From assembly GCA_018064905.1 (NCBI GenBank), contig JAGHUJ010000024.1, forward strand, positions 1 through 49,487: a stretch of 49,487 nt of DNA. The letters are read 5' to 3'. The translations under genes were made by a program, and so were the position numbers. The DNA is from Candidatus Treponema equifaecale. GTDB lineage: Bacteria; Spirochaetota; Spirochaetia; Treponematales; Treponemataceae. The notes under the pieces are model-generated. The model ran no database searches. It was not told the DNA's origin and was given only the letters and a program-made list of their open reading frames with translations. Of the stretch, positions 1 through 10,063 are shown in pieces (within the stretch, counting starts at the first letter, position 1; every line of letters starts with the position of its first letter).

Positions 1-1
1 G

Positions 2-1024
2 GCCCACACAGTCAACTTCAAGACGGGAAATTTTGAAAAAATCTGGCGGGATGTGGCACCATTGGTTCAAAGCGGCGACCTGAGTTTTGCAAATATAGAA
101 GCACCAGTCTGCGATTCTGTTGAGTGGAGCACTTATCCACAGTTCAACATGCACAGAGAATATGTTGATGCGGCGGTTAAGGCTGGATTCAACGTGTTTT
201 CACTTGCAAACAACCACACCAACGACCAGTATCTCACTGGAATCCGTGCCACAAAAAAACTCTTTGACGGACTTAAGGGAACCTATGCCTGTGGTCTTAG
301 AGATTCTTCGAACGGTCCCATGTCCCACAAGCTGATTGAAAAGAACGGCTGGAAGGTGCTGTTTGTTGCAGTGACTGAGCTTTTGAACAGACCAGATTAT
401 GCTTCATACATAGACTACTATCCTTCCACGGAAAAAAAGCGCTCTGAACTGAAAGAAAATCTTAAGTCACTTAGAGAAGCAAATTCCTGCGACCTGTTCG
501 TTCTTTCAATCCACACGGATGAGGTTGAATATGTTCAGAAGGTCACGGAAAACCACAGAAATTTCTACCGCGAGCTTATAGAAAATTGCGGAGTGGACAT
601 TGTATGGGCTAATCATCCACATGTGGTGAAGCCCTGGGAAACAATTGAACTGAAGGAAGCAAAAAAAGAAAACGGTCTAAAAGCAGGTTTTGTGATGTAT
701 GCCAATGGAAACACTATTTCCGGTCAAAGAACTTCACCAAATTTCTACAAGGCAGAAACAGAGCGGGACCTTACAGGAGACGGTTTCATAATTAAGATTG
801 AAGCAAAAAAAACACATGGAAAGGTTGTTCTGGAGAAAATTGAACCGCACTTCATCACAACCTATATTAATCCCAGCTGGCAGTTTGTGATAAAACATCT
901 GGACGATGATCTTATTCACAGTCTGGAGCGGTCGGATTTTACAAATTGGGCAGACTATCTGAAAAAACACAAGTCTGCATTGGAAAATTGCAAGGATTTA
1001 AACGAATCCAGAACAAACAACTAA
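2..1024 (+). CDS. CapA/PgsA-family protein (metallophosphatase-like fold), 5' truncated by window edge
   Basis: The reading frame is open from base 2 with no stop, so the gene starts before the window; a GTG at 53 is only an internal codon. Visible family signatures are ANIEAP near the left end, then SLANNHTND and later WANHPHVVKPWE, which match the Asn/His metal-site motifs of the CapA (PGA_cap) family. CapA-like proteins take part in poly-gamma-glutamate or other envelope polymer synthesis and are related to calcineurin-type phosphatases. The N-terminal signal or membrane segment cannot be seen. The stop lies 23 bases before the helicase gene on the same strand, so the two may be co-transcribed. 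The substrate is unknown, and no capB/capC partner gene is in view. Confidence 0.75.
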   Translation, partial: AHTVNFKTGNFEKIWRDVAPLVQSGDLSFANIEAPVCDSVEWSTYPQFNMHREYVDAAVKAGFNVFSLANNHTNDQYLTGIRATKKLFDGLKGTYACGLRDSSNGPMSHKLIEKNGWKVLFVAVTELLNRPDYASYIDYYPSTEKKRSELKENLKSLREANSCDLFVLSIHTDEVEYVQKVTENHRNFYRELIENCGVDIVWANHPHVVKPWETIELKEAKKENGLKAGFVMYANGNTISGQRTSPNFYKAETERDLTGDGFIIKIEAKKTHGKVVLEKIEPHFITTYINPSWQFVIKHLDDDLIHSLERSDFTNWADYLKKHKSALENCKDLNESRTNN

Positions 1025-1047
1025 CAAAAAAATTATAAGGAAAACAG

Positions 1048-3624
1048 ATGATAGATTACACAAAATTACCGGTTTACGAACAGAAAGATAAAATCCTGGA
1101 ATGCCTCAAAAACAATCAGGTGATTGTAGTTCAGAGTCCGACTGGCTCTGGAAAGACTACGCAGATTCCTGTAATTCTTCACGAAGCAGGTTATTCCCAG
1201 AACGGCGTGATTGCAGTCACACAACCACGAAGAATTGCGGCCCTGAGCGTAAGTGAATTCATTGCTAAGCAGCTCAAGACAAATTATCCGGGACTGGTTG
1301 GATACAAGATGCGTTTTGAAGACAAGACAGATGCATCCACAAAAATCAAGATTATGACAGACGGAATTCTGCTGCAGGAAATGAAGCTGGATCCGTGGCT
1401 GACAAAATATTCAGTTATAATGGTGGATGAAGCCCATGAACGCTCGCTGAACATTGACTTTGTACTGGGGCTTCTCAAAAGAGTTCTTGCTGCACGCCCG
1501 GACTTTAAGGTGATTGTTTCCAGCGCCACAATGAATGCTGAAGCCTTCTCAAATTATTCTGGTGGCTGTCCAATCGTCTCAATCGATACTGTGACCTATC
1601 CCGTAACAATGGTATACGATCCTCCAATGGGAAAAACCACCACAACAACTGCCACAGGCTCTGAATATCTTCTCACAAAAATCGAAAAGACCATTGACCG
1701 GGTTCTGGACAATGATGAAAAAGGCGACATCCTCATATTTTTGCCTGGTGAAAAAATCATCAAGGACTGTATGGCTCGTCTTTCCAATGCCTCCTTCAGA
1801 AGCAAGATTCATCTTGTGCCTTTGTACGGAAGACTTCCTAAAGAAGAACAGGAACGGGTGTTTGACAAGGCTCCTTTAGGCAAAAAGAAAGTTGTCATTT
1901 CCACAAACATTGCAGAAACCTCAGTCACAATCAACGGAATCACCACTGTAATCGATTCAGGTCTGGCAAAGCTTAATTTTTACAGTCCCAGAACCTTTAC
2001 ATCAGAGCTGAACGAAACACCTGTTTCCAAGGCCAGCTCAAATCAAAGACGTGGACGAGCCGGAAGAACACAACCGGGCACCTGTTACCGTCTTTACAGC
2101 AGAAAGGACTTTGATTCCCGCCCTGAATACACAACAGAAGAAATTTATCGTACAGATTTAAGCGAAGTTGTGCTCAGAATGAGTGAGCTTGGAATCACAG
2201 AATTTGACACCTTCGACTTTATTTCTTCACCACAAAAAGAAGACATCCGAGGCGCTGTGGAAACGCTGAACCTTTTGGGAGCATTGAATCCGGACAACAC
2301 ACTTTCTTCAGTTGGAAAGATGATGGTTGAATTCCCGCTGGAGCCTCGTGTAAGCCGCATTCTTGTAGAAAGCATCATGCGCTATCCTGAAGTGCTTGAA
2401 GAAACCATAATCTGCGCTGCATTTATGAGCACCCATTCTCCATTCATTTTGCCACCGGGAGAAGAAACTGATGCAAGAAAGGCTCACCATGCATTCAGGG
2501 ACATTCAGGGAGACTTTGTAAGCTATGTAAAGCTTTTCAGAACCTACCAGACAATGAAAAATCCAGTGCGTTTCTGCCAGAACAATTATCTGGACGAACG
2601 GGTAATGGCAGAAATTGCAAACATTAAGTCTCAGCTTGAAGAAGAAATCGGCGACCTTGGAATACCAGTTGGAAGCGGCGGAAGTATGGATGATTATCTT
2701 TGCTGTATTGCATCGGGAATGATTCAGTTTGTGTGCATTCGTGAAGGCAAGGAAAATTACCGCTCCCTTACAGCAGAACACATTTCAATTCATCCTGGCA
2801 GCAACATGTTCCGTTCTGACCCGCTGTTCATTGTTGCAGGTGAAATCGTAAGAACATCCAGAACTTTTGCCATGAGCGTGTCTCCTCTAACAAAAGCTCT
2901 TCTTTCAAAAATTGCACCTGATCTGGAGGCAAAACTCAATGCGGCCAGAGGCAAAAAAGGCAGAAGCCTTACAGGAAACCTTGAAGTCAAAGGAAAATCC
3001 TTCAAGGACATCAAGGGCAAACTGCTTGGAAGAGATGACGGACATTTTGGAGGAAGAAAAGCAAAGGACAAGAACGAAGACCAGCTTGAAATCGGCGGAG
3101 AAATTTTTGAGATTGAAAAGCAGAAGGGAAAAAAGATTCTCATTCTTCCATTCAACAAATTCAAGTCAGCCCTGGAAAGAGAAACAAACCAGAACAAGAT
3201 GGCAACTTTTGCAGGAATCCGCTCAAAACTTATATTAAAAGGTGCAGGACTTTTGGCCGGAGAAAAACTGGAGCTTGTCTGCAAGGTTGTAAAACGGCTG
3301 AATCTCAATCCGGTTGATGAAAAGGCATGGCCTAGAAGAAACTTCAACATCAACGAGGAAGGAGGAATCGACACCCTCATCTCAAACATTGACTACATTC
3401 TCAGAATCACCATGGCTAAAAAGACCAAGGATTTTGCCTTCATAGCACTGTTCACCGACGGACGCGGCACATACTGGTTCAAGGCCTCAAGGGGCTTCCC
3501 TACAGCATTAAACGAAAGCCTTTCCAGCCTTGAAACACTGGTTGACGAAAAAATCAGTTTGAACGTGGACGGAAAGGAAAAAGTGAACGCAGTTTACAGA
3601 ATGCTCAACGGACTTTACGATTAG
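1048..3624 (+). CDS. hrpA: HrpA-type DEAH-box ATP-dependent RNA helicase
   Basis: An 858-residue DEAH helicase. Visible motifs are Walker A GSGKTT at residues 33-38, DEAH at 127-130, SAT at 159-161 and the motif VI segment QRRGRAGR at about 333-340. Helicase-associated (HA2) and OB-like regions follow to about residue 650. The family unwinds or remodels RNA, and in some bacteria acts on mRNA processing or stalled ribosomes. The protein is shorter than E. coli HrpA and ends in a roughly 200-residue extension, lysine-rich at 640-690, that I do not recognise. An AAGGA Shine-Dalgarno lies about 7 bases before the ATG. Its stop overlaps the stop of the convergent gene on the other strand by three bases. 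HrpB-like is an alternative label, but a DEAH helicase is certain. Confidence 0.9.
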   Translation: MIDYTKLPVYEQKDKILECLKNNQVIVVQSPTGSGKTTQIPVILHEAGYSQNGVIAVTQPRRIAALSVSEFIAKQLKTNYPGLVGYKMRFEDKTDASTKIKIMTDGILLQEMKLDPWLTKYSVIMVDEAHERSLNIDFVLGLLKRVLAARPDFKVIVSSATMNAEAFSNYSGGCPIVSIDTVTYPVTMVYDPPMGKTTTTTATGSEYLLTKIEKTIDRVLDNDEKGDILIFLPGEKIIKDCMARLSNASFRSKIHLVPLYGRLPKEEQERVFDKAPLGKKKVVISTNIAETSVTINGITTVIDSGLAKLNFYSPRTFTSELNETPVSKASSNQRRGRAGRTQPGTCYRLYSRKDFDSRPEYTTEEIYRTDLSEVVLRMSELGITEFDTFDFISSPQKEDIRGAVETLNLLGALNPDNTLSSVGKMMVEFPLEPRVSRILVESIMRYPEVLEETIICAAFMSTHSPFILPPGEETDARKAHHAFRDIQGDFVSYVKLFRTYQTMKNPVRFCQNNYLDERVMAEIANIKSQLEEEIGDLGIPVGSGGSMDDYLCCIASGMIQFVCIREGKENYRSLTAEHISIHPGSNMFRSDPLFIVAGEIVRTSRTFAMSVSPLTKALLSKIAPDLEAKLNAARGKKGRSLTGNLEVKGKSFKDIKGKLLGRDDGHFGGRKAKDKNEDQLEIGGEIFEIEKQKGKKILILPFNKFKSALERETNQNKMATFAGIRSKLILKGAGLLAGEKLELVCKVVKRLNLNPVDEKAWPRRNFNINEEGGIDTLISNIDYILRITMAKKTKDFAFIALFTDGRGTYWFKASRGFPTALNESLSSLETLVDEKISLNVDGKEKVNAVYRMLNGLYD

Positions 3625-4109
3625 TTCATTGGAGTTGCCATAACAGGCTCTGCAACAGACTTTTCCATAGATTCAGACCTCATCTGCTGCTGAAAAAACT
3701 CAGGGAGCCCTGGTTCTGGCAAAGTTCTGTCCATGTTTCTTGCACACATGGTAACTTCACTGCCTTCAAATTTTTCAAAATAAATCAGATAAGTTGAGCC
3801 GTCATGTTCCAGAATCTGCTTGTTTGAATAATCGCCGTCAAGAACGAAAATCTGCTTGTGGTTAAAATCGTTCAAGAAAACAGTTCTCATAGGTCCAAGA
3901 TAAAAATCATTGCCTTTATTTTTCTTGGACTTCTTATCTTTCTTTGATTTCTTAGTTTTTTCCACAGGCTTAGATTCTTCAGAAGCATCGGCAACATATT
4001 CTGTCGTCTGCTGTGAATCATCTGAATCTGGAAGAGCTGCAATAAGCGATGCGGTTGGAAAAAAAACCAATCCTACGCACCAGCTGATGATAAAAACTGT
4101 AAATGCCAT
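3621..4109 (-). CDS. hypothetical membrane-anchored or exported protein with a Lys/Ser-rich linker
   Basis: A 162-residue protein of unknown function. Residues 4-25 form a hydrophobic N-terminal segment, either a signal sequence or an anchor. It is followed by an acidic/Ser stretch and a strongly basic run (KKSKKDKKSKKNK) near residues 53-66. A small globular C-terminal part has patterns such as FYLGPMRTVFLN and GSTYLIYFEKFEGSEV. The ATG overlaps the TAA of the upstream HEAT-repeat gene in a TAATG arrangement, so translation is probably coupled and the two proteins may work together in the periplasm or at the inner membrane. I recognise no catalytic motif. It is convergent with hrpA, and the two stop codons overlap. 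Confidence 0.6.
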   Translation of the reverse strand: MAFTVFIISWCVGLVFFPTASLIAALPDSDDSQQTTEYVADASEESKPVEKTKKSKKDKKSKKNKGNDFYLGPMRTVFLNDFNHKQIFVLDGDYSNKQILEHDGSTYLIYFEKFEGSEVTMCARNMDRTLPEPGLPEFFQQQMRSESMEKSVAEPVMATPMN

Positions 4110-5833
4110 TATTTTGCATCCTCCACATTGTTTTCTGAATTCTTTTTATCTTCTGAAATCTTTGCTGCCGGCTTAGTCTTCTGCTTAGGCTTGTTTTTGC
4201 CGGCATTTTTTAAAGCTTCCTCTTCTTCACGCTTCTTATCCTGAACCTCGGTCAATTTGTCCACGTCAAGACCGATGATTTTTGCCGCCTTGATTGCCAT
4301 CTGATTCTTTGATTTTGCATTCAGATCAGCCTTTTCTCCCAAAGTCTTAACTGCATCATCGCAATTTGTATAGCGGCCCTTTGCATACATGTCCAGACCT
4401 GTACCAATTGTAGAATTATCCTTGTGGTTGATGAAAGCCAATGTAACCTCAGCAAATTCATCGTTCTTGTACTTTGCCAGTTCCTTTCCAAGACCATATC
4501 TGAGCTGCTTTCTTCTGTCATCCTTCACAGTTTCAGCAGTAAGAGCAGCTATTTCCCTGGCACCCCGCATATCTTCTGCAAGAAGTGCCTGTGCAACCCT
4601 AAGTTTTACCGCATCCGGAACTTTTTTTTCTGTAATTTGAGAAATAAGATATTCGTTTCCCTTTTCCGTATCAAGTGCCGCAAGAGTTTTGTAGCAGGAA
4701 TTCTTTACATTTCCGTCCGGATCATTTTTTGCACGGTAAATAAGGAATTCATCAGCTTCCTTGATTTTAAGTTCTTTTATAGCAGTTATTGCTTCGCTTC
4801 TGACTTTCTGATGGCTGTCCCTGAGTCCCTGAACAATAACTTTTTTTGATTCCTCATCATCAAAATTGCTCAGACCTTTGATTACGTACGCACGAAGATT
4901 TGGATCCTCGCTTTCAAACAAATCTGCAAGAACCGGAATGGCTTCCTTTTTACCCATCTGTCCAATTGCCTCAGCGCTGTACATTCGGATAAAGGTGTTT
5001 TCATCATCGTTCTGAGCAAGTTCAACCAGTTTGTCATAAGTTTCTACCGCATGAAGCTGACCAAGCACACGAACGAGAGCCTGTTTTTGAGCCAACGGTA
5101 AATCCTCGTTGTCAATGTAGTCAGAAAGATACATGGCTTCACGGGTACCGCCGATTTTACCTAAAGTTTCCAGAGCCCCCAAGAAATACTGGTCATCATC
5201 GCTTTCCAGCAAGGTCACAACAGCAGGAACAGCTTCCTTTGTCTTAACGGCCTGAATATAGCTGAAGCAGGCATTTACAGTGGTGTTTTTTTCGTCATAA
5301 GGATCATTCAGAATCATTACAGCAAAATCTTCAATACAAGGATCCTCAATCGTCTTAAAGAAGTTCAGAACCTTGTTTCGGATTTCAACGCTTTTTGTCT
5401 CCTGGAACAAATCGTACACTTCATCAACAAAGCGAACATCCTTGGCCTTAATCATCTTGTCCATAATTTCAGAAATGTCAGAATCAAGACCATATTTGAG
5501 AATGTCTGGATATTTTTCGTTTGCTTCTGGATCAACGTCATTCAACTCATTGATTTTTTCGTCATCACCCTTTTTTGGCCGCTTTGAATTCGGCACATCG
5601 CTGACACCGGCAAGTTCAATTTTTTTATGCTCACCTGGTTCAGCACCGGAAACTGCATCAAAATCCTCGCCTTCCACCTGAACCTGCGGCTCCACCTGAA
5701 CTTCTGGTTCAGACTGAACTTCCGCTTCCACAGAAACATCAGTTTCTTCCTGAATTTGAGAAGGAGCATCAAACTCCTGTGCAATAAGAAGAGAAGGAAC
5801 TAAAAACAATGTCGTCAAAAAATTCTTTTTCAT
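4109..5833 (-). CDS. exported HEAT-repeat protein
   Basis: A 574-residue protein with a clear signal peptide (MKKNFLTTLFLVPSLLIA, cleavage likely near residue 19). An acidic, Val/Glu/Gln-rich spacer with repeated VEPQVQVE-type units follows to about residue 75. From roughly residue 90 to 480 it is built of HEAT-like helical repeats: AVPAVVTLLESDD, AIPVLADLFESEDPN, VRSEAITAIKELK and others. HEAT solenoids are protein-interaction scaffolds. The tail is Lys/Asn-rich. A GCAGGGTG site lies about 6 bases before the ATG. The 162-residue gene downstream is translationally coupled, and tgt lies just upstream. The function is not known; a structural or scaffolding role in the envelope is an inference from the signal peptide and repeats. 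Confidence 0.8.
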   Translation of the reverse strand: MKKNFLTTLFLVPSLLIAQEFDAPSQIQEETDVSVEAEVQSEPEVQVEPQVQVEGEDFDAVSGAEPGEHKKIELAGVSDVPNSKRPKKGDDEKINELNDVDPEANEKYPDILKYGLDSDISEIMDKMIKAKDVRFVDEVYDLFQETKSVEIRNKVLNFFKTIEDPCIEDFAVMILNDPYDEKNTTVNACFSYIQAVKTKEAVPAVVTLLESDDDQYFLGALETLGKIGGTREAMYLSDYIDNEDLPLAQKQALVRVLGQLHAVETYDKLVELAQNDDENTFIRMYSAEAIGQMGKKEAIPVLADLFESEDPNLRAYVIKGLSNFDDEESKKVIVQGLRDSHQKVRSEAITAIKELKIKEADEFLIYRAKNDPDGNVKNSCYKTLAALDTEKGNEYLISQITEKKVPDAVKLRVAQALLAEDMRGAREIAALTAETVKDDRRKQLRYGLGKELAKYKNDEFAEVTLAFINHKDNSTIGTGLDMYAKGRYTNCDDAVKTLGEKADLNAKSKNQMAIKAAKIIGLDVDKLTEVQDKKREEEEALKNAGKNKPKQKTKPAAKISEDKKNSENNVEDAK

Positions 5834-5873
5834 ACAAACACCCTGCTATAAAGGACACTTTTGAAGCGAAAAC

Positions 5874-7034
<1,161 letters not shown>

Positions 7035-7040
7035 TTAATC

Positions 7041-7104
7041 AATTCGCAATTCGTAATTCGCAATTCGCAATTGTGCATTTCACATTTCGCATTGCGCATT
7101 TTTT
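7041..7104. repeat. degenerate 7-bp tandem repeat tract
   Basis: About nine consecutive units related to AATTCGC (AATTCGC, AATTCGT, AATTCGC, AATTCGC, AATTGTGC, ATTTCAC, ATTTCGC, ATTGCGC, ATTTTTT) fill the gap between tgt and the lptG-like gene. The tract touches the stop codon of the latter. It may be a slippage-prone spacer or part of a dispersed repeat family; no function is assigned. Confidence 0.7.
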
Positions 7105-8179
7105 AAGTTCTCGCATACTTAAGAACTATGACCGCTATCACAACAAACAGGAACACGGGTGACCAGGCTCCTGCAAATGGTGAAATATATTCAAACTTTG
7201 CCAAAAGCATAGTTATCATCTGGGTAACATAAAACAAAACGGCGGCAGAAATACAGGAAGCAAGGCTTATGAGCATTACGTTCTTTCTGGTTTTTCCACT
7301 TAAACCGATTGATAAAAATACAACAATGAAAACGATAAAAGGAAACGAAAATTTCTTATAATAAATACTCAGCTGCTCACTGGCAGGCAAACCAGCCTTT
7401 AAAAGATGGTCAATATAGGCGCGGGCAGTCTTTGAATCAACCGTCTCAACGCTGATTACATTGTTCTGAAAAGTTTCAGGCGCTTCCACAAGTCTTTCAA
7501 GAATATCACTTCCAATTCCAGAGGCTTTCAAAGTATCACCATCAATCTTGTACTGAACGCCTCCAGACAAAGACCATCGCTTTTCATCAGTTCTCCACAA
7601 TGCCGAATCAGCACGAAGAATTCTGTCCAGGCTTTTGTCATCATTTCTGACAATCACATAAAGTCCAGTAAGTCTTTTTGCACTGTCATCATAGAATTCA
7701 GCCTTATATGTTATGTTTCCATTCTCACTCAATACAACAATCTTATCATTGTTCAGGGATTTTTCCTTCTGCAAGGCTTCTTCCTGCATCGTTGTTTTTT
7801 GAGCATAAGTAGGAACTACAACCTTATCATCAAAGAAAAACAATGCAAAACTCATCACAAATGCAAAGACCAGAAGCGGAGCCGTAAATTTTGTAAGAGA
7901 AACACCGGAAGCAAAAATCGCAACCAGCTCATTGTTGGCATACAAATCACTTAAAGTGTAGGATACAGCAAAAAGAATGGCGATTGGCGTAGCATACCAC
8001 AAAGTTTTTGGAACATAGAGCAGCATGATTTTTAAAACTCTGGCACCTGAAACACCATTGGAAATAAAATTCCACAGGTTCATCATAAGATCAACCAGAA
8101 CCAGAACCAGAGCAAAGAAAACCAGCGCGCCCAAAAACAGAGGAACAACCTTTCTGAAAAGATACTCAACCAGCTTCAT
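7103..8179 (-). CDS. lptG: LptF/LptG-family permease (YjgP/YjgQ), LptG-like
   Basis: A 358-residue permease. Three N-terminal transmembrane helices (about residues 10-35, 50-75, 98-118) are followed by a periplasmic beta-jellyroll region (about 125-255) and three C-terminal helices. This is the layout of LptF/LptG subunits, which with the LptB ATPase extract lipopolysaccharide-like lipids from the inner membrane. The ATG overlaps the TGA of the upstream paralogue in an ATGA arrangement, so the pair is coupled and presumably forms the heterodimer. No lptB, lptC or lptA is nearby. Some treponemes lack classical LPS, so the cargo here may be a different glycolipid; that is inference. The F versus G assignment of the two subunits is tentative. 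Confidence 0.85.
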   Translation of the reverse strand: MKLVEYLFRKVVPLFLGALVFFALVLVLVDLMMNLWNFISNGVSGARVLKIMLLYVPKTLWYATPIAILFAVSYTLSDLYANNELVAIFASGVSLTKFTAPLLVFAFVMSFALFFFDDKVVVPTYAQKTTMQEEALQKEKSLNNDKIVVLSENGNITYKAEFYDDSAKRLTGLYVIVRNDDKSLDRILRADSALWRTDEKRWSLSGGVQYKIDGDTLKASGIGSDILERLVEAPETFQNNVISVETVDSKTARAYIDHLLKAGLPASEQLSIYYKKFSFPFIVFIVVFLSIGLSGKTRKNVMLISLASCISAAVLFYVTQMITMLLAKFEYISPFAGAWSPVFLFVVIAVIVLKYART

Positions 8180-9645
8180 TTTCTCACCAGCTTTATATAG
8201 AAGATTATTCCCGAAAAACCAATCAGAAGATTAGGCGCCCACATTGTGGAAACACCGTAAACACCGCTTCTGGAACTGAAAATCTGGCCTACAATGCTCA
8301 TGGCCCAATACAAAACCGAAATCAGAAGACCAATAATGAGACCAATGGTTTGCCCGTTGTGCTTACCAAAAAGCAGCGCCAGAGGAAGGGCCAGCATGGC
8401 AAAGAAGATTGAACCGAATGGCATGGAGAATTTCTTGGCCATTTCAAGCCTGTACTGGTTCATTTTTTTTGGAGTAACAGAATCATCCTTTTTCATAACG
8501 CGGATTTCTTTAGCCAGGTCGTAGGAAGTCATTTCTCTAGGCGAAACCCTGTTATTGTTCTGAAGAAATGTAGATTCAAATATATTCAGCTCCATATTTT
8601 CAGAGAGCATAACGTCATAGTCATTTTTCTTAGACCGGTCAAAAATTCCAACAGTTGCGTCACTCATCAGAAGATTCATAAGAACTCCGACCTTTGTAGA
8701 TTTTCGCACAACCGAATCATCCGCAACAATGATCCGCTGATTTCCGGCAGTATCCGTATCAAAGAAAATCATGTCGCTTACATTCTCACCTTCAACCTGC
8801 CCGATAACAAGGGTTTTGTCATTGGTTCGCTTTATTGAATTTGATTCCAGTTCCACCGCAGGATTGGAAGTCAGAATGGAACGGTACAATTTGTTGTAAT
8901 TCAAGGTTCCCAATGGCAGAAGATAGTCGTTCACAAAGAATGAGGCAATTGAAATCATAATTCCCACAAAAAGAACAGGTTTCAGAATCATTCTGTAGCC
9001 CTGACCTGAAGCACGCAGAATCAATATTTCATTTTCAGAAGCCAGTCGTCCAAGGCACATCAAAAAACCGACCAAAGTTGCAAAAGGTGCGGACTGAGCA
9101 ATTACCATTGGCATTGAATAAGTGATAAGCCGCATTACATCCATTACGGGCACACGTTTTTTCAGAATGTTCTCAGCCACCAAAAGAATCTGGTTTACAA
9201 AGAACACCATAAAGAAGAAAAGAAACGAAACAAAGAAATAAAGCAGAAGTTCCTTCATCAAATATCGCACAAGCACGTGCCTGTTGATTCCTGATTTTTC
9301 CTGCATTGAAAATTCAAAGAAATCAACACCCTTCTGCCAGCCCAATTTTCTGCAGATCTTTGTAGCAAGCCTTGCCAGAGAATTTGGCAGATTGAATACA
9401 GAAAGTTCCTGCCAGATAAATTTAAAAAATGAAATGATTGCAGCACGGGCGGCACTGTAAAGCCATACATGACGGTAATAAAGATACAAAGCCTTGTAGT
9501 GCCGTGCCAGAACCTGAAGTCTGGAGCCCTTATATTTTGAGAGAAGAAACTGTTTTTTTTCCAGAATGAAAGCCTTAATTCTTTCCAGTAGAGCCAAAGC
9601 CGCCCTCACCACGTTCTGTTTCATCAAGAACATCAGTCTGAACAA
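8176..9645 (-). CDS. lptF: LptF/LptG-family permease, LptF-like, with about 115-residue N-terminal extension
   Basis: The second YjgP/YjgQ permease, 489 residues. The canonical family start corresponds to about residue 120 ([17 protein letters not shown]...), after which the usual three-helix, jellyroll, three-helix plan follows. The first ~115 residues are basic and helical-looking, with no recognised domain. The frame opens with a TTG at 9645 preceded by AGGGA at short spacing; ATGs occur at 9633 and 9624, and another at 9306 directly before the permease core. The 5' end overlaps dut by up to 71 bases. The long open stretch argues that the extension is translated, but the exact start is uncertain. 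It pairs with the coupled LptG-like gene. Confidence 0.8.
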   Translation of the reverse strand: MFRLMFLMKQNVVRAALALLERIKAFILEKKQFLLSKYKGSRLQVLARHYKALYLYYRHVWLYSAARAAIISFFKFIWQELSVFNLPNSLARLATKICRKLGWQKGVDFFEFSMQEKSGINRHVLVRYLMKELLLYFFVSFLFFFMVFFVNQILLVAENILKKRVPVMDVMRLITYSMPMVIAQSAPFATLVGFLMCLGRLASENEILILRASGQGYRMILKPVLFVGIMISIASFFVNDYLLPLGTLNYNKLYRSILTSNPAVELESNSIKRTNDKTLVIGQVEGENVSDMIFFDTDTAGNQRIIVADDSVVRKSTKVGVLMNLLMSDATVGIFDRSKKNDYDVMLSENMELNIFESTFLQNNNRVSPREMTSYDLAKEIRVMKKDDSVTPKKMNQYRLEMAKKFSMPFGSIFFAMLALPLALLFGKHNGQTIGLIIGLLISVLYWAMSIVGQIFSSRSGVYGVSTMWAPNLLIGFSGIIFYIKLVRK

Positions 9646-10018
9646 AAATTCCCTGAGTTACAGGAGCAACCACCAGCTGTGCGATTCTGTCCCCGTTATG
9701 AATAACAAAATCTTCTTTTGAAAGATTGATGAGAATCACTTTTACTTCACCACGGTAATCAGAGTCAATTGTTCCTGGTGTATTCAAAACAGTTACACCG
9801 CTTTTTGCAGCCAGTCCGGAACGTGGTCTAACCTGAACCTCAAAGCCTTCAGGAATTGCCATTTTAATTCCAGTTGGAATCATTCCTCTTTCACCAGCCT
9901 TTAAAACAAAATCTTCTGCAAGGAAAGCACAAACATCACAGCCTGCAGCCCCTTTTGTCTGGTAAGCAGGAATTTTCACGCCTTTTTCGGCAACAATTTT
10001 AATTTCACAAGTATTCAT
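9575..10018 (-). CDS. dut: dUTP diphosphatase (dUTPase), trimeric type
   Basis: A 147-residue trimeric dUTPase that hydrolyses dUTP to dUMP and pyrophosphate, keeping uracil out of DNA and feeding thymidylate synthesis. The conserved motifs run in order: AAGCDVCA near residue 25, [40 protein letters not shown], and the C-terminal flexible arm [10 protein letters not shown] that closes over the active site. Length is typical. There is no Shine-Dalgarno. A TATAAT box ends 8 bases before the ATG with TTGAGA 17 bases further up, suggesting a nearly leaderless transcript. The 3' end overlaps the extended lptF-like gene. Confidence 0.96.
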   Translation of the reverse strand: MNTCEIKIVAEKGVKIPAYQTKGAAGCDVCAFLAEDFVLKAGERGMIPTGIKMAIPEGFEVQVRPRSGLAAKSGVTVLNTPGTIDSDYRGEVKVILINLSKEDFVIHNGDRIAQLVVAPVTQGIFVQTDVLDETERGEGGFGSTGKN

Positions 10019-10055
10019 AGATAAATATTATAGAAGAAAAACCCGTCCTTCTCAA
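10019..10055 (-). promoter_or_regulatory. dut promoter, start site predicted at or next to the ATG
   Basis: The -35 TTGAGA is at 10050-10055, the spacer is 17 bases, and the -10 TATAAT is at 10027-10032. Only 8 bases separate the -10 from the dut ATG (10018), and no Shine-Dalgarno fits between. A normally placed transcription start would give a 5' leader of 1-3 nt. Confidence 0.6.
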
Positions 10056-10063
10056 TTGGAAAA

